Positions 23,678 through 32,687 are shown, counted from the first letter of the stretch. The stretch: DNA of 64,000 nt from Nonomuraea guangzhouensis (GCF_019396345.1 NZ_JAHKRM010000023.1:160897-224896), one strand, 5' to 3'. Notes: generated from the sequence alone by a model not told the origin. A program made the numbers and translations.

Positions 23678-24535
23678 GTGCTGACGTCCAAGGCGAGGCG
23701 CCGCCTCGCCCTCAAGGCATCTGGCCTGGCCGTAGCGGGTGCAGGTATTTTCTGGGTTGTCCCGGCGGTGGCCGCCATAGCGACCCCGGTTGATGTGCCC
23801 TACACCTGCAACGGCACCAGCTATCCGTTCCAGATGGAGCTGAAGACCCCTCTCGGGACGATCACTCCCAGCTCCACCGTGACCGTGACCTGGGATATCG
23901 CGCAACCTACGGCCACCGTGAGTCATTTGCCGGCGACCGCGCAGATCACGGCCAACAGCACGGTCATCGCCGAGGGCACCGTCAGCCCCAGCGGCAGCCC
24001 CCTTCCTTTGACGCCGGTGACCGTCACGGCGACCGCCACTCAACTGACGGCCGTGCCCCAGAACTCGCCCATGCCGCTGCCGACCATGGCGATCGTCGTG
24101 AAGCCAACAGCCACCGGAACGGTCGCGATCAAGGGCGGCAATTTCGCGCTGAAAGTGAACAGCTCCACCTGGTACACCTGCTCACCCGGCGTCTCCGGCG
24201 GACCGTCGATGAACCTGGTCGTCTCGACCGCCCCCGCCAGTACCCCAACCGGCACCCCGACCACCAGCTCCACCCCCTCCACCACCCCAACGACCACCCC
24301 CACCAGCTCGTCCCCCAAGCCCACCAAGACGCACACCAAGATCGTCACTAAGACGCCCACGGCGACGAAGACCACCACCAAGAGCTCCAAGACCCCCAAG
24401 GCCGGAGCCGACACAGGTGGTGGCGGTGACATGGGTCCCGACGGCAGGATGGTCGTGCTGACCGGATCCCTACTGATCCTCGCCGCCGGCGTTGGAGGAC
24501 TCGTGCTGCGTCGCCGTACCATCTCCAAGGGCTGA
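23678..24535 (+). CDS. second surface protein with sortase-type sorting signal
   Basis: This 285-residue secreted protein has a signal peptide near 1-31, an ectodomain of about 150 residues with a CNGTSYP/WYTCSPG cysteine pair, and a Thr/Pro/Lys-rich linker. It ends with the sorting motif KAGADTGGG, a hydrophobic helix (MVVLTGSLLILAAGVGGLVL) and RRR. It is arranged like the protein at 21422-22777 but has little evident ectodomain similarity. GTG 23678 has a GGAGAAGG site upstream. A class F sortase follows 5 bases later. Confidence 0.78.
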   Translation: MLTSKARRRLALKASGLAVAGAGIFWVVPAVAAIATPVDVPYTCNGTSYPFQMELKTPLGTITPSSTVTVTWDIAQPTATVSHLPATAQITANSTVIAEGTVSPSGSPLPLTPVTVTATATQLTAVPQNSPMPLPTMAIVVKPTATGTVAIKGGNFALKVNSSTWYTCSPGVSGGPSMNLVVSTAPASTPTGTPTTSSTPSTTPTTTPTSSSPKPTKTHTKIVTKTPTATKTTTKSSKTPKAGADTGGGGDMGPDGRMVVLTGSLLILAAGVGGLVLRRRTISKG

Positions 24536-24540
24536 CCGAC

Positions 24541-25293
24541 GTGGCCGGACAGTACCCCTACGGGGGTGAGCCGCCGCAGGACAGGGGGAGCACGGCCCTC
24601 AGGTCGGTGCTGATCCTGGCCGCCGTGGCCGGGGTGGTGACCGTGGTGGCGGGGCTGTTGATCGTGCTGCGTTCGCCTCAGGAGTACGGTCTGGCCAGCC
24701 AGCGTGACATGCTGCCCGTCACCGTTCAGCCCGACGGCAAGGCCACGGGACAGCCGGCGCAGGCCCTGTTCAAGGCGGCACCCACGGTGCCGCCGCCGTT
24801 GCCGCAGCTGAACCCGGCGCCCCCGATGTTGCCGTCCACCCCGCAGCGGATCGTGATCAAGCGGCTGGGGATCAACGCGCCGGTCCAGTCCGTCGGGCTC
24901 GCCAAGGACGGGACCATTCAGGTGCCGCCGGCCGACAACCCCAACCTGGCCGGCTGGTACCGGAACATGTCCACCCCGGGCGAAGCCGGTCCGGCCGTGA
25001 TGCTCGGGCACAAGGACACCCGGACGCGCAGCGCCGTCTTCAGCCGCCTGTACGAGATCCGCAACGGCGACACCATCGAGGTCAAGCGGCAGGACCACAC
25101 GACCGCCGTGTTCACCGTCGGCGGCGTGGAGCAGGCGAGCAAGAAGACGTTCCCCACCCAGCGGGTCTACGGCAGCCAGAGCAATGCCCAGTTGCACCTC
25201 ATCACCTGCGGCGGCACGTACAACCGCAGCATCGGTCACTACACCGACAACATCATCGTCTATGCGACGATGACAAGCTCCTATCGAGGCTGA
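24541..25293 (+). CDS. class F sortase (second copy)
   Basis: This 250-residue sortase has a membrane anchor near 22-44, a Pro-rich stalk and the catalytic domain near 100-247. Catalytic His157 (VMLGHKDT) and Cys223 (HLITCGG) are present, with NRSIGHYTDNIIVYA after the Cys. It is clearly related to the sortase at 22774 (shared SGVEQ/GGVEQ region and last ~50 residues), so the two substrate/enzyme pairs likely arose by duplication or serve different substrates. GTG start, 5 bases after the substrate gene. Confidence 0.87.
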   Translation: MAGQYPYGGEPPQDRGSTALRSVLILAAVAGVVTVVAGLLIVLRSPQEYGLASQRDMLPVTVQPDGKATGQPAQALFKAAPTVPPPLPQLNPAPPMLPSTPQRIVIKRLGINAPVQSVGLAKDGTIQVPPADNPNLAGWYRNMSTPGEAGPAVMLGHKDTRTRSAVFSRLYEIRNGDTIEVKRQDHTTAVFTVGGVEQASKKTFPTQRVYGSQSNAQLHLITCGGTYNRSIGHYTDNIIVYATMTSSYRG

Positions 25294-25309
25294 ACGCGGA
25301 GGCGCGCGC

Positions 25310-26287
25310 ATGGGCTGGATGGCTAAGCGGAGACTGCGTACTGGCCCGACGGCGGCCCTGCCCGCCAAACCGAGCCAGGCAGATCTCCTGCGAGTGGTAC
25401 GACTGGCCGACCCGGAGGCCCGCGAGGACGGCGGCGACATCGTGGCGGTGGACGTCCGCGTGCACGCCCCGGTCGAGGCCGAGCCCGAGTTGGTGGGCGG
25501 CGAGCTGGAACAGGTGTGGGCCTGCCGGGTGGTGGCGGAGGGGCCGCTGCCGTTCGACTACTTCGACCGTTACCTGGCCGAGGGGATCGCCTTCCGCCTC
25601 GGTGGGCTGTCCGTGTGCAGGGGAGAGGTGTCCGATCCCGCCGACGACGATCGCGGCGGTCCGGCGGTGATCCTTCCGGTACGGCCGACGGCGGACGAAC
25701 TGCGGACGGTGCTGAGCCGCCTCGAAGGTGACCACAGAGCCGAAACAGGCGACAGCGACGATGCCGCCGACGCCAGCGCCACGGACGCCGTGACCGAGAA
25801 CGCCGTGACCGAGAACGCCGCGATCGCCGACGTCGCGACCGCAGATGCGGACGTGGATACGGATGCGGACGGCGACGCCAAGCCCGACGCCGCGACCGCG
25901 GACGCCGATAGTGCTCCGGACGTCGACAGCGAAGCCGACTCCGAGCCCGAGACCGACGCCGCGACAGTGGACGCGGAGACCGACGGAGAAGCCGAGGCCG
26001 AAGCGGCTGCCGAGGTCGCCCCGGCCGGCGGCGACACCGACCAGGACGATTTCCTCTACACGGTCGGCGACATCCGGATCCTCGTGGTCCCGGAGAAGGG
26101 CCGCCCGCCCGCCGTACAGGAGCTGCTGCCCTTCGCCACCGAGCTGACCGCGATCGAGCTGCGCGGCGATGACCCCGCGAAGGTCGGCGCGCTCGCCCTG
26201 CGCCTGTCGGACGAGCTGAACGGGCTGATCGTGGACCGCTGGCGGTTCCGGATCGACGCGGTGGAGGACCTTCTGCCCCCGGGGTGA
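25310..26287 (+). CDS. hypothetical protein with acidic low-complexity repeat region
   Basis: This 325-residue cytoplasmic-looking protein has two folded-looking parts, ~1-140 and ~240-325, joined by an acidic Asp/Ala/Glu-rich linker (about 145-240) with short repeats such as VTENAVTENA and DADVDTDADGDA. I do not recognise either end. The last 80 residues (YTVGDIRILVVPEKGRPPAV) form an alternating hydrophobic pattern typical of a small alpha/beta domain. GGAGG lies 7 bases before ATG 25310. It follows the sortase cluster by 16 bases; a role in surface assembly is unproven. Confidence 0.6.
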   Translation: MGWMAKRRLRTGPTAALPAKPSQADLLRVVRLADPEAREDGGDIVAVDVRVHAPVEAEPELVGGELEQVWACRVVAEGPLPFDYFDRYLAEGIAFRLGGLSVCRGEVSDPADDDRGGPAVILPVRPTADELRTVLSRLEGDHRAETGDSDDAADASATDAVTENAVTENAAIADVATADADVDTDADGDAKPDAATADADSAPDVDSEADSEPETDAATVDAETDGEAEAEAAAEVAPAGGDTDQDDFLYTVGDIRILVVPEKGRPPAVQELLPFATELTAIELRGDDPAKVGALALRLSDELNGLIVDRWRFRIDAVEDLLPPG

Positions 26288-26327
26288 CGGGGCGCAGAGC
26301 ATCGTTCTGTTGTAGTCTCTCCCTAAT

Positions 26328-26346
26328 AACCGAACAATGCTCGGTT
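26328..26346. promoter_or_regulatory. palindromic operator upstream of thiolase gene
   Basis: AACCGAACAATGCTCGGTT is a 19-base inverted repeat with one mismatched pair, 13 bases before the thiolase GTG. It lies just after a TAATAA that may be a -10 box. The position and size suit a TetR-family repressor of fatty acid degradation genes. Confidence 0.6.
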
Positions 26347-26359
26347 TCAGGAGGGCACT

Positions 26360-27505
26360 GTGGCAGAGGCGTACATCGTCGGGGCGGTCCGTACCCCGGT
26401 CGGCAAGAAGAAGGGCGGCCTTTCCACCGTCCACCCCACTGACCTGGCCGCTCACACGCTGAAGGCGCTGATCGACCGCACCGGCGTCGACCCCACCGCG
26501 GTGGAGGACGTCATCATGGGGTGCGTCATGCAGTTCGGCCCCCAGAGCATGGACATCGCGCGCAACGCCTGGCTCTCGGCGGGACTGCCGGAGACCACGG
26601 CCGGTGTCACCATCGACCGGCAGTGCGGCTCCTCGCAGCAGTCGATCCACTTCGCGGCGCAGGGCGTCATGTCCGGCACCCAGGACCTGGTCGTGGCGGC
26701 CGGGGTCGAGTCGATGAGCATCGTCCCCATGGGCTCGTCGATCACGGCCGCGCTGGAGAAGGGCATGCCGTTCCCGTTCGGCGACATGTGGGTCGAACGG
26801 TACGGCAAGCAGGAGATCTCACAGTTCCGCGGCGCTGAGCTGATGTGCGAGAAGTGGGGCCTCAAGCGCGACGAGCTGGAACGGTACGCCTTCGAATCCC
26901 ACCAGCGAGCCGCCAAGGCCATCGCGAACGGCTACTTCAAGGACCAGATCGCCCCCATCAACGGCGTCTCCGACGACGAGGGTCCGCGCGCGGACACGAC
27001 GCTCGAGAAGATGGCCGGGCTGAAGACGCTCAAGGAAGACGGCCAGATCACCGCCGCCACGGCGTCGCAGATCTCCGACGGCTCCGGCGCGGTGCTGATC
27101 GCCTCGGCGCAGGCCGTGAAGGACCACGGGCTGACCCCGCGCGCCCGCATCCACCAGCTCGCGCTCATGGGTGACGACCCGGTGTACATGCTGACGGCGC
27201 CGATCCCGGCGACGCGGCGGGCGCTGAAGAAGGCGGGGATGTCGATCGACGAGATCGCCGTCACCGAGATCAACGAGGCGTTCGCGCCGGTGCCACTGGC
27301 GTGGATGAAGGAACTCGGCGCCGACCCGGCCACCGTCAACCCCAACGGCGGCGCCATCGCCCTGGGCCACCCGCTGGGCGGGACGGGCGCGATCCTGATG
27401 ACCAAGCTGCTGCACGAGCTGGAGCGTACGGGCGGCAGGTACGGCCTCCAGACCATGTGCGAGGGCGGCGGCCAGGCCAACGTCACCGTCATCGAGCGCC
27501 TCTGA
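26360..27505 (+). CDS. acetyl-CoA C-acyltransferase (thiolase)
   Basis: This 381-residue thiolase has the active-site Cys near 90 (IDRQCGSSQQSIH), and the C-terminal His and Cys motifs NPNGGAIALGHPLGGTGA and GLQTMCEGGGQANV. It cleaves 3-ketoacyl-CoA with CoA in beta-oxidation, or runs in reverse. The GTG start has AGGAGG upstream. It stands alone behind its own operator; hydratase and dehydrogenase partners are not next to it. Confidence 0.93.
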   Translation: MAEAYIVGAVRTPVGKKKGGLSTVHPTDLAAHTLKALIDRTGVDPTAVEDVIMGCVMQFGPQSMDIARNAWLSAGLPETTAGVTIDRQCGSSQQSIHFAAQGVMSGTQDLVVAAGVESMSIVPMGSSITAALEKGMPFPFGDMWVERYGKQEISQFRGAELMCEKWGLKRDELERYAFESHQRAAKAIANGYFKDQIAPINGVSDDEGPRADTTLEKMAGLKTLKEDGQITAATASQISDGSGAVLIASAQAVKDHGLTPRARIHQLALMGDDPVYMLTAPIPATRRALKKAGMSIDEIAVTEINEAFAPVPLAWMKELGADPATVNPNGGAIALGHPLGGTGAILMTKLLHELERTGGRYGLQTMCEGGGQANVTVIERL

Positions 27506-27528
27506 CCCGGTTACGCAGTCCTCACGAC

Positions 27529-27564
27529 GGTGCCCCGGCTCCTCGAACGAGGGGCCGGGGCACC
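27529..27564 (+). terminator. strong hairpin terminator after thiolase
   Basis: GGTGCCCCGGC (27529-27539) and GCCGGGGCACC (27554-27564) pair perfectly, and CCTCG/CGAGG extend the stem inside, leaving a 2-base loop. No T-run follows, as is common for actinomycete hairpin terminators; it may work in both directions. Confidence 0.75.
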
Positions 27565-27631
27565 GCGGGGAGTGCGGCGCGCCCATGGCGTCGGGTTACG
27601 CGCCGCACGTACTACCATCCCGGGTAGTGGA

Positions 27632-27769
27632 CTAGCGTCCCTTGGACGGGATCCGCCTGGGCGGCGCGATGGGCCGCTGTGGCATCCGCGGCATCTGCCG
27701 GGGAACTGGCGGGGTCTCCTGTCCAGGGAGGTTCTTGCCGTGTTTCTTCTTGCCTGAACGAACTCGCAT
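27632..27769 (-). CDS. 45-residue basic Pro-rich peptide
   Basis: ATG 27769 encodes 45 residues: MRVRSGKKKHGKNLPGQE, then a Pro/Met/Arg-rich part (PVPRQMPRMPQRP) ending RRIPSKGR. AAAGGAG lies 7 bases before the ATG, a strong ribosome binding site. The peptide is highly basic with no hydrophobic helix. It lies downstream of the HTH-NB-ARC regulator on the same strand (gap 171 bases). I do not recognise it. Confidence 0.45.
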   Translation of the reverse strand: MRVRSGKKKHGKNLPGQETPPVPRQMPRMPQRPIAPPRRIPSKGR

Positions 27770-27940
27770 GAGGAAGCTCCTTTACAAAACTCACGACGCG
27801 GCCCATGGCCGGTCGACAAGCTCAGCTGCCGCGTCTTGGACGAGATCGGCGGGTGTGCGCACCGCCGGACGGGATGCCGAATTACAGGTAAAGGCGCATG
27901 TCATCGACCCTATGCGGGTCCACTGCCCATCGCAACTGAT

Positions 27941-30427
27941 TTATTCGCGGCTCTGTATGAGCTCCTGGCGGATGGCCTGCGCCGCCGCGCGGTGCTCGGT
28001 GGCGGCAGCCGGGTCCGTCTCGTCGAGCACGGCCGCGATCCCCTCGTGGGCCAGTGCCTCCTTGTGCCGGTAGCTCACCTTCCGGGCTAGTTCGAGTGCC
28101 TGACGGTGCAGGCGCAGGGCCTCGTCGGGCAGGCTGGCCAGCCGGCAGGTCTCGCCGTAATCGTGGAAGAAGTGCATCTTCCACTCTTCTTCGAACAGCT
28201 CGTCCAGGAGCGTGAACGCCTGCCGATGGCTGGCCAGCGCCTCCTCGTAGCGGCCCATCTGGCGCAGGGCGACGCCCAGGCAGTTGAGACACCACGCCTC
28301 GTTGTGTCTGTGGCCGTCCTCGCGGGCGAGTTCCAGGGCTTGGCGCAGGTGCTCCGCGGCCTCGTCGGGCTGCTCAAGGGCGATGGCCATGCCGAGGGTG
28401 ATCCGGGCGGTCAGCGCGGCCGGCCAGGCGGGGTCGGGGTGCGGGATGTCCAGCACCTCGCGGGCCAGCCGCGCCGCCTCCTCACGGTGTCCCAGCTGCA
28501 GCATGGCCCAAGCCTCGTACGCGCTCGCATGGGCCGCGCCCATCGGGCAGCCGGCGTCCGCGTACAGCTTGCCCGCCAGCCGGAACAGGTCGAGTGGCTC
28601 CTCGACATAGCCCTCGTCCCACCCCAGGAGGCCGCGGCGCATGATCAGATCCGCCTCGGAGCGGGTGTCCCCGGCCTGGGACAGCAGCGGTGCCGCCGCC
28701 TCGTACGCGGCGCCGGCCTCCGCCATCCGGCCCGCGTTGTAGCGGGCGAAGCCCAGATCGCTGTGCGCCTCTGCCACTTGCCGCGGATCGCCCAGGCGCT
28801 GGGCGGCCGTCAGCGATCGCTCGAAGAGGACGTTGAGGTGCGTCGTGCCGCAGCGCCGCGCGAAGAACGCCCGCATGAAGCGCGGCAGCTCGCTCGCGTG
28901 CGCGTCGGCTCCGGTGGCGACCGCCACCTCGAAGACGCCCATCAGGTTCGTGTACTCCGTGCCGAACCAGCCGAGGGCCGCATGCTTGTCGGTGAACCGC
29001 GGCAGCTCGGCCGGAGGCCGGCCCGCGGAGGCCGCGCGGCTGCCGGACACGTCCGGCATCGCGGCGTCGGCGGCGGCCGCCGCGTGCACGTAATAGTCGA
29101 GCACCCGGCCCAGCGCCTGCTCCCGCTCCGCCGGGGAATCCTGCTCCGCGGCGGCTCGGCGCGCGTGCTGGTGCACCAGGTCGTGCAGCGTGTAGCGACC
29201 AGCCGACGGCTGCTGGACGAGGTGCGCGTCGAGCAGGTCCTCCAGCATCGCCTGTGCGCTGCGCAGCGGCACGTCCGCCAGGGCCGCGGCCACGTACTCG
29301 TCGAAGGACGACCCGGACAGCAGGCCCAGCAACCGGAACAACCGGCGCTCAGCCCGGCCCAGCTGCCGTACGGACATGGCGAACGCGGTGTCGAACTCGC
29401 TCGCGCCCTCCGCCATACGCTCGACGAGGATGCCCACGGTCCAGCCCGGCCGGTGCCGCAACCGAGCCCCGGCCAGCCGCAGGGCCAGCGGCAGATGGCC
29501 GCACAACCGCAGCACCTCGGCCGCCGACTCCGGGTCGCGGGCCAGCCGGCCGTCGGCGCCGCTGGGATCGCCGCTGGCGCGGACCAGTAGCTCCGCGCTC
29601 TCCTCCGGGGTCAGCACGTCCAGCGACACCGGGGGCACCTCCTCCAGGCCCAGCAGCCGGTTGCGGCTGGTGATCAGGGCGACGGAGGGGCCCGCACCGG
29701 GCAGCAGCAGGCGGACCTGGTCGGCACTGGCGGCATTGTCGAGGACCACGACGGCCCGCCGACCGGCCAGTTCCGACCGCCAGCAGGCGGCCAGCGGCTC
29801 GACACCACCCTCCTGCGGGATCTTTTCCGATGGGACGTCGAGCGCGGCGAGCAAGGTCCGCAGCGCGGGATCGGGATCGAGCGGCTCCCGCCCGTCGGTG
29901 AACCCGTGCAGGTCCAGATAGAGCTGGGCGTCCGGGTACTCGGCGGCGAGCCGGTGCGCGGCGTGCACCGCCAGGCAGGTCTTGCCGACGCCCGCCATGC
30001 CGTCGACGGCGACCACCCGGCTGCTGTCCACCGCGGCGAGTACGGCGGCGAGCTGGGCCTCACGTCCGGTGAAGTCGGCCACGTCGCGCGGCAGATCGTT
30101 GCGGGGTGGGCGGGGGGCACCGGCGGGCGCCGACGGCGGCTGGACCTGGCGGCTCGCCTTCGGGGGCGCCGGCAGGGGGTTCGTGGCCCGTTCCCACAAG
30201 GGGCGCAGCGGGCGGGGGTCACGCTTGACGAGGCGGCAGAGCTCGATCACCGCGGGCCAGGGCGGCACCGACTGGCCGCTGAGGTAGCGCGACAGCGACG
30301 ACGAGCTGAGGCCCGTGTCCCGCGCGAGGGCCCGCACACCGCGCCCGGACAGCTCCTGGAGCAGACGCAGCCGGGCGGCCAGTTCGTCTTGGGGGTCCGC
30401 CTTGGCCGTCCGCTGTCGCTCCACCAC
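27941..30427 (-). CDS. HTH-NB-ARC-TPR (STAND) transcriptional regulator
   Basis: This 828-residue regulator has an XRE-type helix-turn-helix near 15-65 (RALARDTGLSSSSLSRYLSG), an NB-ARC ATPase near 115-370 with Walker A GMAGVGKT and Walker B-like VVVLDN, a winged linker, and TPR-like repeats from about 540 to the end. Such proteins are ATP switches that bind DNA, often linked with secondary metabolism or stress in actinomycetes. It is divergent from the AhpD-like gene at 30604, a possible target. Target genes are unknown. Confidence 0.9.
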   Translation of the reverse strand: MVERQRTAKADPQDELAARLRLLQELSGRGVRALARDTGLSSSSLSRYLSGQSVPPWPAVIELCRLVKRDPRPLRPLWERATNPLPAPPKASRQVQPPSAPAGAPRPPRNDLPRDVADFTGREAQLAAVLAAVDSSRVVAVDGMAGVGKTCLAVHAAHRLAAEYPDAQLYLDLHGFTDGREPLDPDPALRTLLAALDVPSEKIPQEGGVEPLAACWRSELAGRRAVVVLDNAASADQVRLLLPGAGPSVALITSRNRLLGLEEVPPVSLDVLTPEESAELLVRASGDPSGADGRLARDPESAAEVLRLCGHLPLALRLAGARLRHRPGWTVGILVERMAEGASEFDTAFAMSVRQLGRAERRLFRLLGLLSGSSFDEYVAAALADVPLRSAQAMLEDLLDAHLVQQPSAGRYTLHDLVHQHARRAAAEQDSPAEREQALGRVLDYYVHAAAAADAAMPDVSGSRAASAGRPPAELPRFTDKHAALGWFGTEYTNLMGVFEVAVATGADAHASELPRFMRAFFARRCGTTHLNVLFERSLTAAQRLGDPRQVAEAHSDLGFARYNAGRMAEAGAAYEAAAPLLSQAGDTRSEADLIMRRGLLGWDEGYVEEPLDLFRLAGKLYADAGCPMGAAHASAYEAWAMLQLGHREEAARLAREVLDIPHPDPAWPAALTARITLGMAIALEQPDEAAEHLRQALELAREDGHRHNEAWCLNCLGVALRQMGRYEEALASHRQAFTLLDELFEEEWKMHFFHDYGETCRLASLPDEALRLHRQALELARKVSYRHKEALAHEGIAAVLDETDPAAATEHRAAAQAIRQELIQSRE

Positions 30428-30603
30428 TGTGCCCTGCCTCTCTGTCCCGTCGCGGAAGCAACTTACCCGGACGAATCGCCGCAGGCCATAGCCGTTTCAG
30501 CTGTCCCACGGTGTCCCACCGGCATCGTCATGGCAAGCCCGTTCCGCTGTTATGGAGTCACGCCCCGAGGGACGGGGCGCAGATCCGAAAGAGGAGAACC
30601 ACG

Positions 30604-31059
30604 ATGCAGTCCCGTATGAAGAACCCGGCCGCCATCCTGCCCGACGCGATGCAGCCCATCCAGCAGCTCTTCAAGGCCGTGCACGCCGGTGGGGTGGATG
30701 GTCAGACCCTGGAGCTGGTGCATCTGCGGGTCAGCCAGATCAACGGCTGCAGTGCCTGTGTCGACGGGGGCGCCAAGACGGCTCGTAAGGCCGGAGTGAG
30801 CGACGAGCGGCTGGCCACGGTCGTCGCCTGGAGAGAGGCCCCGTACTTCACCGAGGAGGAGCGGGCGGCGCTGGAGCTGGCCGAGGCCGCGACGCGGCTG
30901 GCCGACCGTCCCGACGCGGTGAACGACGAGGTCTGGGACAGGGCCGCCACCTATTTCGACGAGAAGCAGTTGGCCGCGATCGTGCTGATGATCGGCGTCA
31001 CCAACCTGTTCAACCGGCTCAACGCCACCACCCGGCAGATCGCCGGCGCATGGGGGTGA
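30604..31059 (+). CDS. carboxymuconolactone decarboxylase (AhpD-like) family protein
   Basis: This 151-residue all-helical protein has the redox-type CxxC at Cys49 and Cys52 (INGCSACVDGG). The usual AhpD histidine four residues after the second Cys is Gly here, so the proton relay differs. Family members act as peroxiredoxin reductants or small peroxidases. ATG 30604 has an AGAGGAG site; the frame is open further upstream without support. It is divergent from the NB-ARC regulator. Confidence 0.85.
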   Translation: MQSRMKNPAAILPDAMQPIQQLFKAVHAGGVDGQTLELVHLRVSQINGCSACVDGGAKTARKAGVSDERLATVVAWREAPYFTEEERAALELAEAATRLADRPDAVNDEVWDRAATYFDEKQLAAIVLMIGVTNLFNRLNATTRQIAGAWG

Positions 31060-31142
31060 TCGGTGCGCGGTCCCGGACCCGCGGCCCGGGACCGCTCGCC
31101 TGACCTTCACCAGACCTTCGTACCAAGAGGGAGATTCCCACC

Positions 31143-31586
31143 ATGAACGAAACGCCTAAGTTCGACGGGTTCACCGACGATGAGCGAGCCGCGATGAAGG
31201 AGCACGCCCAGGAGCTGAAGACGGCCGCGCGCCGCGGCTCGCGGGCGAGCAGAGCCGACGGGGAGCGTGACGTGCTCGCGAAGATCGCCGAGATGGCGGA
31301 AGCGGACCGGGTCCTCGCCGAGCGGATCCACGCCGTCGTCACAGCCGGCGCGCCGGCGCTGTCGCCGAAACTCTGGTACGGGATGCCCGCCTACGCCAAG
31401 GATGGCAAGGTCGTCTGCTTCTTCCAGAGCGCGGAGAAGTTCAAGGCGAGGTACGCGACCCTCGGCTTCAACGACCCGGCGAACCTCGACGACGGCACCA
31501 TGTGGCCGACCGCCTTCGCACTGACGAAGTTGACCGCCGACGACGAGGCGAGGATCGCCACACTCGTGAGGCGGGCGGCGGGCTGA
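31143..31586 (+). CDS. DUF1801/YdhG-like protein
   Basis: This 147-residue soluble protein carries the DUF1801 pattern with LWYGMPAYAKDGKVVCFFQ in the middle and GFNDPANLDDG near the end. Proteins of this fold include frataxin-like iron chaperone candidates, but the activity is not established. AGAGGGAG lies upstream of the ATG. It follows the AhpD-like gene by 83 bases on the same strand. Confidence 0.8.
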   Translation: MNETPKFDGFTDDERAAMKEHAQELKTAARRGSRASRADGERDVLAKIAEMAEADRVLAERIHAVVTAGAPALSPKLWYGMPAYAKDGKVVCFFQSAEKFKARYATLGFNDPANLDDGTMWPTAFALTKLTADDEARIATLVRRAAG

Positions 31587-31595
31587 GGACCGCGG

Positions 31596-32210
31596 TCAAT
31601 GCTCTTGACCGAGCCGCCCCTCGAACCCCGAAACCATGGCCCGCATCCCCGCCTCGAACCACTGGTCGTAAAACGCCAACGCCGCCGTGCCGTTCGGTTG
31701 CGGGGCGTCAGTGCTGCCCGGTGGGGTGCCGACCTGGGCCAGGGCGTGGCCCAGGACGTAGACGGCGATCGACTGGACGGCGGTGAGCGCGTCCTGACGC
31801 GGGATCCCCGCCGCCCCGAAGCGGTCCAGCAGCCCGGCCAGCAGCTCCAGCCCCAGATCGATGTCCACCGGATGGGTCGCCAGCAGTGGCACGGCGTGCG
31901 GATGGCCGAGCAGCATCCGCCGGTAGGCCCCCGCGAACCGGGCGAGTGCCTCGGGCCACGGCGTGTCCGCTTCGAGGTCGATCACGGCCTCGGCGAACAG
32001 GTGATCGACCACCGCGGCGAGCACCGCGTCCCGGTTCGGCAGGTGGCGATACAGGGACATGGCCGCGACCCCGAGCCGGGTGCCGAGACGGCGCATGGTG
32101 AGCGCGTCGAGCCCCTCGGTGTCCAGCACGTCGATGGCCGCGGCCACGATCCGTTCGCGGGTCAGGACGGCCGGGCGTCCCCTGCCGCGCCGGGGTGCGG
32201 GCTCGTTCAT
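31596..32210 (-). CDS. TetR/AcrR-family transcriptional regulator (TetR_C type)
   Basis: This 204-residue repressor has a TetR helix-turn-helix near 15-62 (ALTMRRLGTRLGVAAMSLYRHLPNRDAVL) and a ligand-binding C-terminal domain of the tetracycline repressor type. It overlaps the preceding membrane protein gene by four bases (ATGA), so both come from one message. The 24-bp palindrome at 32664-32687, upstream of that operon, is its likely operator. Confidence 0.88.
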   Translation of the reverse strand: MNEPAPRRGRGRPAVLTRERIVAAAIDVLDTEGLDALTMRRLGTRLGVAAMSLYRHLPNRDAVLAAVVDHLFAEAVIDLEADTPWPEALARFAGAYRRMLLGHPHAVPLLATHPVDIDLGLELLAGLLDRFGAAGIPRQDALTAVQSIAVYVLGHALAQVGTPPGSTDAPQPNGTAALAFYDQWFEAGMRAMVSGFEGRLGQEH

Positions 32211-32638
32211 CCATCCAGGGTAACGATCAGCGTGGTGGCCAGCATGAGCAAGGACAGAGCGCCCACCACCAGGTGCTGAACGTCGATCACCACATCATGC
32301 CCCTCGGCCGGAAGGATCTTGAGCGTTCGGCTGTGGTCGCGCCGGTAGATCTCCCGCTGGGCGGCCGTGCCGCCGCCGAAGTAGGGGAGCCACCAGCTTC
32401 GCACGTGTCCGCCGACTATGAGCACGCAGAGCACGGTGGCGGCGATCAGCGACCAGGTCTGGTGCAGCGCGACCCCGGCCGCGATCAGTAACGGGAACGG
32501 GTAGTTGACGCAGGCCGCGAGCACGCGCCGGCCGACGTTGCCGGGCCGGAGGTCGTTCAGCGGGAACATCGGCACCCACTCGGTCACGACGAGCCAACCG
32601 AGCCAGACGAACGGGACGATGATCGCGATGGTGGACAT
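32207..32638 (-). CDS. small membrane protein co-transcribed with TetR regulator
   Basis: This 143-residue protein has four hydrophobic segments (about 4-20, 40-55, 62-80 and 120-138) with a polar loop containing RSWWLPYFGGGTAAQREIYRRDH. I do not recognise a function. ATG 32638 follows GGGAGG by 7 bases. It is probably the gene controlled by the TetR protein it precedes, as in small efflux or membrane stress operons. Confidence 0.7.
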   Translation of the reverse strand: MSTIAIIVPFVWLGWLVVTEWVPMFPLNDLRPGNVGRRVLAACVNYPFPLLIAAGVALHQTWSLIAATVLCVLIVGGHVRSWWLPYFGGGTAAQREIYRRDHSRTLKILPAEGHDVVIDVQHLVVGALSLLMLATTLIVTLDG

Positions 32639-32663
32639 GGTGCTACCTCCCGATTGATTTTGA

Positions 32664-32687
32664 GTACGTTGTAAGCTTACGTCGTAC
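32664..32687. promoter_or_regulatory. 24-bp TetR-type operator
   Basis: GTACGTTGTAAGCTTACGTCGTAC is an inverted repeat in which 10 of 12 pairs match. It lies 25 bases upstream of the membrane protein/TetR operon and just before the divergent kptA gene, so binding could control both directions. Confidence 0.7.
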
